From Muraenolepis orangiensis (Eukaryota; Chordata; Actinopteri; Gadiformes; Muraenolepididae): DNA of 64,000 nucleotides. Below the pieces are notes generated by a model that was not told the DNA's origin, made no database searches, and worked only from the letters and a program-made list of their open reading frames with translations. Positions within the stretch are counted from its first letter, which is position 1; every line of letters starts with the position of its first letter. The stretch is taken from contig CM051020.1 in NCBI GenBank assembly GCA_027704905.1, forward strand, positions 7,945,335-8,009,334, read 5' to 3'. Below are positions 12,450 to 24,165 of the stretch, piece after piece. The position numbers and the translations under genes were made by a program.

Positions 12450-13350
12450 CACCCCCACACATGCAAAACATCAAGTTACATTTTTTATGCAATGATCATA
12501 TTGTTACAGTACGGTTGTGTCTAAAGCATTGTATGTTGAAACCAAATGTATGATTGTTTCGGTGTTTCTGTGCATAGTATTTACATTGATTAATTAATAA
12601 ATACGTGTAAATACAATGTTAGCATTAGATCAGCAAGAAATGGCGTCACACAATGAACAAACTACTAGCAGTAGAGTTTAGAGTCGGAATCCATCGTCAA
12701 CACAACAACACGGACACACGGATCGGACACAGATTGCCCGTCCCTGTAAGGCTTCCGAAGAAAAATGACTGTGTTTGAATATGCCAACAGTCCTAACGCC
12801 GTTCATTCGGATGCTCTCGTAATTTGCCGACTAATTGAAGTCATCATTCAACATCATCTGCCGCAAAGCATGGCTCTTTTTTTTTCAGACAATAACCGCT
12901 TGAAACCGTGAAGTGAGTACTCACTTATCGGTTCTTTATACCGCTGACAAATTGTTCACCCGCACGTGCGTATTGTAGTCAAATAGCTGAAATATTTAAA
13001 TATAATCGCTTAAACATCCGATCTGAAAATAATTCATAGCCCCCGCCCCACGATTAGCATTGTGACCTAAACTAATGGAATTGACTTGAGTGGAAACGCC
13101 TCTTCATCTTCTAAATGACGAGAGCGACGGTTGAGCTGCGGCTGAGCGTGTGGCGCGGGAATAAAGACGGTAGCTCGGTCTGATCCGCTCCAGTAACCAC
13201 ACACACATGTCTGCTCTAACCCCCCGTTCTTACACGATAGCGCCACGTCATCGCCTGTTCATCACTAAATCCACCCATGATTTACAGTACGTGAGACAAT
13301 GATCTCATTAAATGTATGCAGATCAACAATACCTAACGAGACAACACCAA
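12450..13350. other. non-coding unique sequence, partly conserved-element-like
   Basis: No exon or mobile element recognised. The segment about 12780-12905 has balanced composition with CTAATTG and TCATCATTCA motifs, as in vertebrate non-coding enhancers, but this is only an impression. Confidence 0.35.
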
Positions 13351-13351
13351 C

Positions 13352-13482
13352 ACCTCCATATCTATTTATATATACTGTATATATATATATATATATTCAT
13401 ACATTTGTATATCTATATCTATATATAGATATAGATATATATATAGATATATATATATATATCTATATATATATATGGAGGT
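13352..13482. repeat. AT-rich near-palindrome
   Basis: The arms ACCTCCATAT (13352-13361) and ATATGGAGGT (13473-13482) are exact inverted copies. The 111 bp between them are almost wholly TATA, TATC and GATA and contain the inner palindrome TATATCTATATCTATATATA followed by its mirror GATATAGATATA. The whole block can extrude as a cruciform. Confidence 0.85.
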
Positions 13483-13884
13483 ATGGTTGGTAAGTCACAG
13501 CATTGGAAGTGATTTAGCGGCTGAGTATAAGCTTTAATGCACCAGTCATATTATCTGTGTGTGACTGGGGTCGCTGTCCATGGTCCCTGGATCGGCTCAC
13601 AGCCTCTCAACACAATCAGTTGGGGACGATAGCCTGATTTCCCACAGGAGACACGTGCAAGGTTTTCTCCCCACAAACTTAGACATCTCAATTATGGCCT
13701 CACAGGCAATGGATTACATGTATTCTTTAATTTGATCTGGCCCGGAATTGAAGGCACCGGAACAGAGGGCCTTTGTTCAGCAGGCGGTGAGCGGTAAACA
13801 GGCTACAAGGGGTTGCGCTGCTTCTTTTCTTTGCAATTTGGAGTTCACCTAATTTTTTACTTATATAATACAAAACAAGCATGG
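13483..13884. other. non-coding unique sequence
   Basis: Nothing recognised. The composition is balanced with no repeats. Confidence 0.45.
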
Positions 13885-14221
13885 GGAAAAAAAAACATGT
13901 GCAACAAGTGCAAGTACAATGGAATGCTTACTCCCAATTCCCTCCTACAGTAAGAATTACCTACAATTTAACACTGCAACTATACTGCTATGCTATACTA
14001 TGTACTATACTTATACTATACTTAAACAATAAAACACTGTACACAAACAAATAACAATACAAATAACTCTAAAGTGACTGACGGATGATATATCCATGTG
14101 TTTAATTGTGCAAAAAGCATTTAAAGCATATTAAAGTGCCAGTATTGCAGCAGCATCATGAATACAGTGCAGTAACTGTAATGAGTCCAGAAAGTCCAGC
14201 AACAGTATGATATTGTAATTG
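13885..14221 (-). mobile_element. antisense LINE (AGTAAGC family), 3' part
   Basis: Read on the minus strand this is the 3' UTR of the AGTAAGCATTCCATTG family: the CAATGGAATGCTTACTCCC block (13918-13936), TATAGTA-type repeats (13983-14030), and TGTAATGAGTCCAGAAAGTC (14178-14197), which also occurs reversed in the sense copy near 35654-35674. The element is interrupted by an L2 LINE and continues at 15278. Confidence 0.78.
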
Positions 14222-15277
14222 AATATGGTGCTGTTATCCACTCCCATGACTTATCCTACCACTGCTATGCTGACGATACCCAACTGGTCTTGTCGTTTCC
14301 CCCCTCGGACACGTGGAAACACGCATTGCCGGGTGCTTAGCAGACATCTCAAAGTGGATGTCGAGGGACCACCTAAAGCTCAACCTGGACAAGACTGAGC
14401 TAGTGTTCTTCCCGGCAAAGGGCTGTCCGCACCGAGACCTGGCTGTCACCATTGATGATGCTGTGGTGACACCTACTCAGACCGCAAGGAATCTGGGTGT
14501 GACCCTGGACAACCAACTGTCGTTCTCGGCAAACATTGCATCGGTGACACGCTCCTGCAGATTCCTCCTCTACAACATCAGGCTGCACAGGTGCTCATCC
14601 AGGCTCTTGTCATCGCCCCGGCATTTGCCATCAGGCCCCTGAAGCTCATTCAGAAAGTAGCAGCTCGCCTGGTGATCAACCGCCCCAAGTACTCCCACAC
14701 ATCTACCCTCCTTAAGACTCTACACTGGCTACCTGTAGCTGCTCGCATCCAGTTCAAGACCTTGGTGCTAGCCTACAAGGCAGTAAAAGGTACTGCTCCA
14801 TCCTACCTCCAGGCAATGGTCAAGGCCTACATCCCAACCTGTCCACTTCGCTCGGCTTCTTCGGGCCGTCTGCTTGCCCCCTCCCTTAGGGGCCCGTGTG
14901 GCCAATCTACGTGGTCACGGCTCTTCTCCGTCCTGGCCCCAATTTGGTGGAACAAACTCCCCATGGAGGTCACGACTGCAGAGTCACTCCCCATATTCCG
15001 CCGCAGGCTGAAAACCAATCTCTTCAGGACACACTTCCCGGATCCCTCCTCATAGCGCTAAGTCAATTTAGTCAGTCAAAAGTAGTTTACATATTATAGA
15101 TATATATTGTTCTATATATTATATATTGTTCTAGATATTGTTTGCCAACTTATTGTACTTTTTCCCTTACACTTTTGCCTGAATTATTGTACTTCTACTA
15201 CCTTCTTTTGCTGAAACACACTATTAAGTCGCTTTGGATAAAAGCGTCTGCTAAATGACTGTAATGTAACGTAATGA
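14222..15277 (+). mobile_element. L2-type LINE, 5'-truncated, inserted in an antisense LINE
   Basis: It starts inside the reverse transcriptase just before the active-site motif. HCYADDTQL is encoded at about 14260-14286 (YADD codons 14266-14277), followed by ISKWMSRDHLKLNLDKTEL and NLGVTLDNQLSFSANI. Near 14585-14620 a deletion with a frame change removes the SRLDYCN box, and the reading resumes with LIQALVIAP, HWLPVAARIQFKTLVLAYKA and the C-terminal WNKLPMEVTTAESLPIFRRR, ending at a stop at 15053-15055. The 3' UTR ends in CTTTGGATAAAAGCGTCTGC and TAATGTAACGTAATG. It is non-functional because of truncation and frame change. Confidence 0.88.
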
Positions 15278-15640
15278 CAATGTTATTATAACCTGGTAGT
15301 CCTTGTATGGATGCTGCGGAACTGGTGACTGGACTGCAGGGGGTAGACGAGATGGTGCCCAGGGTGGTTGTGGTCCTTTGGGATGGAGATAGCCTTATTC
15401 CGATATCTGGTCTTAAAGATCTCCTTAATGCATGAAAGTGAACACCCCATGATCTGTTCCGCATTACTCACAAACTTCTGTGGCTTTCTTGTCCTGTGCA
15501 GTGGTGTTGCCGTACCACACAGTGACGCGTCAGGACGCTCTCTACAGTGCCACGGTAGAAGTTCACTAGCCACCCTTGGCCTATTCCACTTTTCCTGAGG
15601 CACCACAGGGCATAGAGACGCTGGTGGGCCTTTTTTTACC
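15278..15640 (-). mobile_element. antisense LINE (AGTAAGC family), RT C-terminal part
   Basis: Minus-strand translation gives the C-terminal RT region: KFVSNAEQIMGCSLSCIKEI, then FKTRYRNKAISIPKDHNHPG and HTRTTRL, corresponding to the conserved kxIxGxxLPsIxEIFkTRcRnKA segment of Rex1-like elements. The sense copy at 35420-35600 encodes the same region (RTTRFKDSFYPQAV). Together with 13885-14221 this is one element split by the L2 insertion. Confidence 0.75.
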
Positions 15641-16460
15641 AGACATGAGATGTGTGTTGGTAGTATTTTGGCAATACCTTCTGATGCAGTGGTTAAAGTC
15701 CCCTGCTATGATGGGGACTGCCTCGGGCTAGTGATTCTGAACTTTGCTCACCTCACTGTAAAGTTCTTCCAATGCGATACTCGCATCAGCCGGTGGTTGG
15801 ATGTTAACCGGCGCCATGAGAATAGTGGAGATTTCACCCGGTAAGTAAAACAGTAGTAGTTAGTTTCCACAAATTTTCACTAAAAAGTCAATTTTTGAAA
15901 GTCAGGTTTAATCTGTTTTTCAAACGGCCCATGTTCGTCACACCCACACGGGAGTTTGGACACAGTTAGAAGAGCTAGCAGAATACACTTCTTAGCAGCA
16001 ATTTTAATTATATCCATTTGGGAGATTTTGAAATGTGACATATTAAGTTAGTTAGGGGCAGGGTACTACCAATTGTGAAGAAATATTAACCGATAGATAT
16101 CAGTAGAGTGGAGACAGACAGACACATTGCGAATTCAGGGTGTGAATATCTGTTAAAAATCCCAAAAAATAACCTTCAAAGTGCATAAGCTGCTGTTGAG
16201 ATGGGTGATTTTTCACCACCACAGCAGCGCTCTGCTGCTATACATAACTTTTTAACGCTTTGTTGTCGGGACGATCAACGATCGAGCTTCTAAACGCTGG
16301 AAAACAAACCTATTATATACAGCAATAGTGTATGTCGTACAAACAAAGCTTTTGACGACTTAAATAGCAAAAATAAATGGAAAATCAATATGTGGCGATC
16401 AATATTTACGTTGTGGCAAATAAATCAATGTATGCAAAACACTGAAACTATACACTATAC
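15641..16460. other. non-coding unique sequence
   Basis: No exon, tail or terminal repeat recognised. Confidence 0.45.
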
Positions 16461-16461
16461 T

Positions 16462-16490
16462 TTTCTTCTTCTTCTTCTTCTTCTTCTTCT
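16462..16490. repeat. (CTT)n microsatellite
   Basis: About nine CTT units. The following 16491-17029 is unique and non-coding as far as I can see. Confidence 0.92.
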
Positions 16491-17029
16491 AATATCATTA
16501 TTTAAGATGTGGGGCATAAAAGGCTATTGGGGGAGAGGGGGCCATTGCCCCCAGCATAACACCAGCACTGCTTTGACCCCGACCAGGACCAAGAAAATGG
16601 ATAGATGGAAGCATGAAATAAGGTAATTTATATTGTTCACACTCAAGCACTTTCTAATTAATTGTGGATTCAGAGGAAACAAGGGAGGCATGAAATTGCA
16701 GCGTGTGCACCTGTATCTCCTTGTTACATCTACCAAGTGGTATCTATGGTGGTACTTCAGGCCTACTTTTACCACAGATGAAAGTTATGAAAGTTCAAAG
16801 GAATGGCACATTGTCTATTTTGAATATCAATTTTCTATAAGAAATCCATTAATCCATCAAATTTCCCTCTCATCCATCCATCCGTCCAACACGTTATCAC
16901 CTCTTGCTGTCACTACACCCATCAATGACTGGGCTGTGTAACTACGCAGGTCTGGGTCATCAAACCAAACTGTCTCTAATGGCTTCGCTATGTGTCTGTT
17001 ACCAGATGGAGTGTGGAGTGTGTGTGGTC

Positions 17030-17256
17030 GGTGGCAGGTTGGGGGTTTAAGCAACTGGCCCGAGTCAGACTGATTAGACTCTAGGGCTGGGTGAGGCTGC
17101 AGACCTGTGGTGCATTGAGTAATCAAGACACACAGGTTAAACCAGCCATCACCACATCCATACAGATAGCTGGGAGATGTCAGTGTTTGCCACATGTTCG
17201 GCCTGTAATATCTTGCCAACTTTCAAGAAACGGGTTGCAACAACGACCTGTGTTGT
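17030..17256 (+). repeat. dispersed LTR-like repeat, unit Y copy 1
   Basis: Contains GATTAGACTCTAGGGCTGGG, then AAGACACACAGGTTAAACCA, then CCATCACCACATCCATACAG, in the same order as at 18070-18270 and 53970-54120. The other two copies end in an AATAAA-containing CAATAAACC or CAATAAACAGG, which in this copy has decayed. A polyadenylation signal near one end and recurrence around an internal unit suggest an LTR, but no TG...CA boundary was fixed. Confidence 0.55.
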
Positions 17257-17821
17257 AGTTGTCCAGAAAAAACACTTGTTGTGTAGTGGTGTGTGTAGGT
17301 AGGGGCGACTGCAACACTGGTGCCAAACGTTGGGACTCTCCAACCCACAAACGGGTGCAGAAGGGCTGCCCGGGTACACACTGGAGCCTCAGGGACAGGC
17401 AGCCACTGACCAGCACCATTCCCCGGGAGCCACGGTCGCTGGTGGAGCCCAGCGGTGGACGAGGGAGGCAGTGCAGCGCCCGCCAAGGACAACCGTTTAC
17501 AGCTAAGCAGCCCCTGGAACAGGCCCGCAGCAGCCCAGGTCCAGCCACATCTCTGCCAGCCAACGCAGCAACAAATCTAAATGACCTCTCCCAACAGCAC
17601 AAAGTCAGAGCCACATAGAAGGCCCGCAGATATAATCTGCCAAGCTGCAGGACCAACAGATTAAAGCATCTGTCCCTGCTGCTACTGGCCTTTTGAATAA
17701 CCTTGTGTAATTCTAAATGCGTTTGGTGTACATTGTTAGTGGGCTGATGTTGATTGTATTACTGCTGGCTGTGCAACAAATCGCCCCTGCTGGGGTAATA
17801 AAGATATTCCCTTACTGTAGC
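17257..17821 (+). other. insert between repeat units, with a possible primer-binding-like site
   Basis: Unique-looking GC-rich sequence beginning near a CTGGTGCCAAACGTTGGGAC motif (17318-17337), which loosely resembles a retroelement primer-binding site. It ends with CGCCCCTGCTGGGGTAATAA (17782-17801), a hairpin-like retroposon 3' end. A 119-codon open frame (17259-17618) has no recognisable domain. Whether this is internal LTR-element sequence or a separate insertion is open. Confidence 0.35.
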
Positions 17822-18330
17822 AGTCAACGCTGCCACATGCCAGTAAAATGGTTTCTTGATGTTCCTACCGACAACAAGGACACAGGTGGATGACAATGAA
17901 ATCCTGTTTATTGTAAGTTTTGAAGTTTAAGCAAACAGAGCAGATGGTCCATGCTAGTGCTCTTCCTGAGTGTGTGTGTGTGTGTGGTGATGGCTAGTTT
18001 AACCTGTGGGCCTCGATTAACAAGGACCCACAGGTGTTCAGCCTCACCCAGCAGCCCCAGGGGGGGGTCAGGCTGATTAGACTCTGGGGTCAGGATGAGG
18101 CTTCACACCTGGTGGGGCATTGGGATGGAATGGATTAAGGCACATAGCATAAACCAACCACATATCACCACATTCAAGAGAGTGTAGACATGTCAGCATG
18201 GAACACCTGCTCTTGCTTTAACATTGTGCCAACACAATAAACCAGTTTCATCTACTGGTGTCTTGTGAATCGGAGGAGGAGGAGCCTTGAAAAGCCCCCT
18301 AGGGTCATCTGGGTCAACTGCCACACGGAA
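17822..18330 (+). repeat. dispersed LTR-like repeat, units X and Y copy 2
   Basis: Unit X (17822-17935; GCAGTCAACGCTGCCAC, TAAAATGG, GACACAGGTGGATGA) is also found after unit Y at 54210-54320. Unit Y copy 2 (18065-18270) has GATTAGACTCTGGGGTCAGG, CATATCACCACATTCAAGAG and CAATAAACCAGTTTC. The order Y-X-Y here against Y-X at the other locus fits a short LTR element and a partly deleted relative. Confidence 0.55.
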
Positions 18331-20126
18331 GTTTAAGTGAAGCCAGGAGAAACAATTAAGATGGTTCGATCACACAAACCGGTATTGTCCTTTAACTAAA
18401 CAGCACACCCATTCAGCATCAGTGGGTCTGCAGTGACTTTGCAAAGTCTGGGTAAATTATGTCATAGTGGGGGGTCACTGTGTAGGGTCGTCTACGCTAG
18501 CGTACCCGTGTCAAAGCCGGAGAAAAATAAGTGCTGTATATCCCACTGGTAGGAGTTGTGTAGCTGTCCCTCTGAAGGCAAGCGTCCCATAGACTGGTAC
18601 TACGCCAAACAGACAAAGACATCACACACACTGTGTGATTCGAGACACAGCAAGCCCATTGGTTCTCAGCTGTTGGTCGTTCCACTACAGAACAGAATAC
18701 TCGGATCATGTCCCTACGATGTATGCGGCTGTGTTGGCCGCCTCAGCACTTCAACTCCCTGATGACCGAGCCAGGCTGGGCTGGGGAGGAACTATTTTTC
18801 TTAAATGGGGCCCCGGTTTGTCTATCTGATGAATGTTTCTGTAAGGTTTGACATTAGGTGCCATCTCCACCAACACACACACACACACGCACAAATGCAT
18901 ACATACACACAATGCGTATGTTGTATGAGCAGTTAAGGACAAACACACTGACAAGAGACGGAAGAGAGGAAGAGACGAGGGACAGAAGAGTGATGTTTTG
19001 GGACTTGCAGGGCTTGGGTCTGTCCTTGGCCATCCCGGTTGATAGAGGACCAGGCGAGTTTCCCCCGGTCAGCTGTAACCACGGTGACTTTGTTTCCCCC
19101 CCCTCCACCACCTACAGAGAGGCCGTTGTTTTGTGCATGGACACGCGGACCGATATATACATAAAAGGACACACACACGGGTATTTAGAAAACGAATATC
19201 CATGCAGTCTATCTATAAGGATGAAAAAATACTGCGGTCTATCAGGTTAATTTATAAAATGCTGTGTTTGTGTGTTTGTTACGACCCGCAGCCTTAGGTG
19301 TGATTTTATTTTGAATGAATTGATGGGGTCTAGTCATGTGTCAGGCTCACTGCCTTTGAATGTGTTTGTTGTAACTGTGAAGTTACTGCTTCTCATCCAG
19401 ACGTGTCACTACTAACAGTGTTTGCGGTATATCAAAAACCATTTAGACACGTACAGGTAGGTCTGGAACACACACACCCGAGTGGTCTTTAGGGATATTC
19501 TTTGCATTCCATTCACATAACACGGGTTATCTGGGTGTTGCAATCTCATTTGGCTACCTGTTGTCCATTTGTTGGTATGTTGTTCTTTGCCTCTAGAAGC
19601 TTCTCGAAGCTATGGGCTGGTTTCATGCCTGAGCCCATCCCATTTTTTGTTGTATAGTGCGAATAGCTGCGTTATCCTTCATTTTATAATCCATGCGGAC
19701 CTACATTTCTTGGTTGGAGGCAGACTTTTTATGTTCTGTAAGGGTTCCCCTAGACTGATCATAAGCAGCATTAAAATTCAGCAATGGGGTATACTTTGCA
19801 CCGACTTTGAGATAAGAAAATCATTTGTTACAGCGAAAAAAGAAACACACATATATGAAGGAATACATTTGTCCCGGACACAAGATGCAAAGTGTCCCTA
19901 AGTCAAGATTTGCAGCACATTTGCTGAAATATCCCAAAAGGAAATATCACAGACATTCAATAACAGCCAATAATAGTTTGGTTGATTCCACATAATTGTG
20001 CTGAAATAAATTCTGCATTATGCACAGGCCAACACAAGTTGACAATCCTCTCCTTTGGAGAAACTGTACATTATATAATACTGACAGCATTGACTGCACA
20101 AAGTGTGCATGCTAAATAGGTCATTA

Positions 20127-20130
<4 letters not shown>
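18331..20130. other. non-coding unique sequence
   Basis: A small CA array lies at about 18872-18912. No exon, splice pair with reading frame, or transposon end is recognised in this 1.8 kb. Confidence 0.45.
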
Positions 20131-20199
<69 letters not shown>

Positions 20200-20200
20200 C
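20131..20200. repeat. (GT)n microsatellite
   Basis: An almost perfect GT run of about 68 bp. Confidence 0.96.
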
Positions 20201-22380
20201 ATGTGTAATGCATTTTTGCCTGAACGTTATTTTACTGCACAATGCCCGTGGCGGGATAGTACAGTGATATCAGAACACAGACATATAACACTCGACCTGG
20301 TTTTGAACTCGAGAGGAATTATAAAATAGGCTAGCTCGGTCCCTGTGGTTCCTCTGGGTTTGTACTCCTGATCCCGGGCATTTAGTGATACTGTTGCTTC
20401 TATTCTTCTTGTTTAGGATCGTCTTTGTGACGTCTATGTGAAATGGAAGGGACGGTGGGGGTGTGACATAACGCTCACCCATGAGCCTCTCGGGGGGTTT
20501 TATTTGGTGTCGTCCGGGACATCGACTCAGCGGTCCTGGGGGACTGATCGTCGTTAAGTTAATGAATGGACAAAGCATTTGCATTCGAAACGGCCAATGA
20601 AAGTTGTCATTGGGGCTGGCGGAGCACGATACTGAACGTAGAACGCGCTAAGCTAAATTATTCATTTCTAATTGGGGGAAAAAGGAGGGAAAGGATGGAA
20701 CTTACAAAAAGAAAAAAAGAAAACCCTGAAGCACTCCTCCATGTTATTGAAGAGCCGCTGAAGATGAGATTACAGAGTGAAATGAGGAGCAGGATGAATT
20801 GAAACCGCGAGGCAATCAATAGGCAATCGGCCTAATTCATAGCTCTCGATGACAGGTGCCAGGGATATGGAGGAGAGCCTAATGTCTGACAATAGCTATT
20901 AATACAAAGCGCCAAGGCCTTCTTCCGCAGCAGAAGTCATCATCATTAATGTGTCCTTTGGTGATAACCACTCGGATGTAAAAATTGTATAATGTTACAA
21001 TAAAATAACCATCTTTATCCAAACATCTGTGATGTCATGATTGCCTGAGCACACCAGCACAAACATATCCCTTCAATCCAAGTGCAAACAGCAGTCTGTG
21101 TGTCATCTTTGAGTTGAGTTGTTATATTTACTAATATTTTTATTTTATATTTTTTTATTCAACAACAACTAGTTTACACGAACGCAAGGTTGGACAGAGA
21201 CCTGGTGCCACAGTGCAAAGTACCTTTGAGAAAAAGGTGTATCTGAATGGCTGACTGGCCTTGTGCTCCAACCAGAGAAAACAAGAAAGGATTTGTATTA
21301 CATGTTGCATGATTAAGCACAACAAAAACTAACACATGGTACCTTCTCTTTTTAAATGGTTAATTTCATTTTCTCATCTGTTCCCCCTTATCCCACTCAT
21401 GTTCAAAGGCATATTTCACAGTAGGGCTATGAATAAAAAAATGTTAGGACTACCTAATGCCTTGTAATTGTTATATTATTAAGTAATATTATTAAGAAAA
21501 CCTGTCGCATTTTGGGAGTTGATTGTGTTTCGAAACACAAACACGAAGACAAATTACTAAATTGAACAGAATTACTTAATTTCATATTTGGCTGTTGCCA
21601 AAGACTGAATCTTCTCTATTTTCCCACCAATGATTTTAAAATAAAAAGCCTGATTTCAAATAAAACAGAGTGATTTTCTGTTGTAAGACAGGAAAATCCA
21701 CCACATATCCTGCCTCAATCCCCCTGTTGAGGGGGAAAAGCCGGCTGCAAATGAAAGAATCTTCTTTGAAACTGGGCACTAAGCCATCCACAATGGCGGT
21801 TGGCTCTAGCCACCCTAAGGATTCAAGCGGTTTCTTTTTTCTTTTTATGTTTGGCTCACAGGAGACACAGAAAGGCGTCATTCAAGATTGGCGAAGGAGG
21901 CTGACTTGTCAAACATAGCAATTAACCTACGGCAAAAGATTTTCTTTTTATTTGGATTCTGGATTTGTCACAGAAGAGAACCCTGACTCCCTAACTGTCG
22001 TTTGGTTCTATTTTGCCCAAAGACCAAAGGGGGAAAAAAGGCTTTCGAAACTCAGGGGGTTTAAATAAAGTTAGTTTAAAACACATTACATAAGTGTAAG
22101 ATGTAAAGCGCAATAACAGCTCTCCTAAAACGGAAAGCAAATTGATTTGTTCCGACAACTGATTCAAGTCTCACATAGCAATTTGGGTCTGCGCATAATT
22201 TCAAGCGGTACAGAAACAAAAAAAAATCAATATTCCAACTCTGTCCCCAGGTTAATGTAATGCGGCATCTTAAGCAAGCGCCTTAAACTCCGGACATCTT
22301 TACCTTCCCTGATTAATGATGTTGTAACGGGGTCGCACAGTGAGCATCTGGTGCCTTCTGCTCACAAAGCACACACACAC
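20201..22380. other. non-coding unique sequence with a candidate conserved element
   Basis: No exon found. The segment about 20790-20960 has the look of a vertebrate conserved non-coding element: low repeat content, TAAT cores (CCTAATTCATAG, CTATTAATAC), a TGACAGGTG site and no reading frame. The rest is AT-rich unique sequence. Confidence 0.35.
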
Positions 22381-24165
22381 AAGTCAAGTCAAGTCAAGTC
22401 AAGTCAAGTTTATTGTCACTTCACAGTTTACAGTTTAGTATAAAGCAGTGATGTGAAATTCTTGTGTGCAATACCCGACGACAGACAGCAGTTATAAAAT
22501 AAGATAAAATAAAAATAGATAAAAAATAGAATAAAAAATAGAATAAAGAATATAAAATAAAAAATAAAAAATGCAATTTATAAAATGCAAAAATCAGCAC
22601 AGAAAAGAGCAATATATATATATAAATCAATGTAATAAAATATACATTGTTATATGTTATACGCCCTTGTTCAGCAGCCTGATGGCCTGACTGTGGAAGC
22701 TATCTCTAAGCCTATTTGTACGACACTTGATACTGCGGTATCGCCTGCCTGACGGTAATAGTGAGTAAAGTTCGTGGCTGGGGTGGGCAATGTCTTTTAT
22801 AATTCTTTTGGCCTTGGCCACGCACCGCTGGTTGTAAATGTCCAGGAGGGAGGGGAGCTCACCTCCAACGATATACTGGGCCGTCCGCACCACCCTTTGA
22901 AGCGCTCTGCGCTCGAGTGCCGTGCAGTTCCCGTACCAGGCGGTGATACACCCTGTCAGAACACTCTCGATGGTGCCGTTGTAGAATGTTCTCAGGATGC
23001 GGGGGCCCATGCTGAATTTCTTCAGACGCCTGAGAAAATACAGGCGTTGTTGGGCCCTTTTCACCACGTGTGTGGTGTGCGTGGACCATGTGAGGTCCTC
23101 GGAGATGTGCACGCCGAGGAACTTGAAGCTGCTGACCCTCTCTACTGCAACGCCGTCGATGGAGATAGGGCTGTGCTCTCCCCTCTGCCTCCTGAAGTCC
23201 ACGATCAGCTCCTTGGTCTTCTTGACGTTGAGGGCGAGGCTGTTCTCCTGGCACCACTGCTCCAGCGATCCGACCTCCTCCCTGTAGGCTGTCTCGTCGT
23301 CGCCGGCGATCAGGCCCATCACTGTCGTGTCGTCAGCAAACTTGACGATGACGTTGGAGCTGTGCATAGCCATGCAGTCGTGGGTGTAGAGGGAGTAGAG
23401 GAGAGGGCTCAGCACGCATCCCTGGGGGGCTCCCGTGTTGAGGGTCAGTGGCTCTGATGTGGTGCTGCCCATCCTCACCACCTGGCGGCGGTCCGACAGG
23501 AGGTTCAGTATCCAGCTGCACATGGATGGGGGTACGCCTAGACCTCTCAGCTTGGTGTCGAGCTTGGCAGGAACTATTGTGTTGAATGCTGAGCTGTAGT
23601 CCACAAACAGCATTCGCACATAACAGTTCTTCCCCTCCAGGTGGGAAAGGGCAGTGTGGAAGGCCATGGCAATTGCGTCGTCCGTGGATCTATTTTGACG
23701 ATATGCAAATTGCCATGGGTCCAGCGTGGTAGGTAACACGGAGCAAATAAAGTCCTTGACCAACCTCTCGAAGCATTTGCTAACGATCGAGGTGAGGGCC
23801 ACAGGTCTGTAGTCATTCAGGCATGTTACCTTGGTTTGTTTAGGGACAGGCACGATGGTGGATATCTTGAAGACCGCGGGGACAACAGCCTGGGACAGGG
23901 AGAGGTTGAAGATGTCTGCAAAGACTCCTGCCAACTGGTCTGCGCATGCTCTGAGGACGCGGCCCGGGATGTCGTCGGGGCCTGCCGCCTTACGGATGTT
24001 CAGCCGCTTAAAGGTGCGGCGCACATCCGCCTCCGAGATGCGCAGCTGGCTGGTCTCCCCAGTCGGTGCTGGCTTCGGCGGGCTGCCGTTTACGTCGAAC
24101 CGAGCAAAAAATGTATTTAGCTCTCCTGGGAGGGAGGTAGAGGAGTTCTCTACACACCACAGGGA
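22381..24165 (-). mobile_element. LINE C, Rex1-like, antisense, 5'-truncated
   Basis: The element reads on the minus strand. Its 3' tail of CAAGT/TTGAC repeats (22381-22409, six units) is at the left. Inward come a poly-adenylation-type GACAATAAACTTG and an AT-rich 3' UTR (22410-22656), then the coding region. The same tail closes LINE B, and the two share over 300 codons of near-identical protein, so they are one subfamily. The 5' end stops near 24165, inside sequence upstream of the RT domain, so the endonuclease is missing. No clear target duplication was seen. Confidence 0.9.

Noticed and set aside
17259..17618. 119-residue frame inside the Y-X-Y repeat
   Set aside because: No retroelement or host domain recognised; an antisense frame of 158 codons overlaps it, as expected for GC-rich non-coding DNA.
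22774..23457. 227-residue sense frame opposite LINE C
   Set aside because: Shadow of the reverse transcriptase on the other strand; it has no domain of its own.
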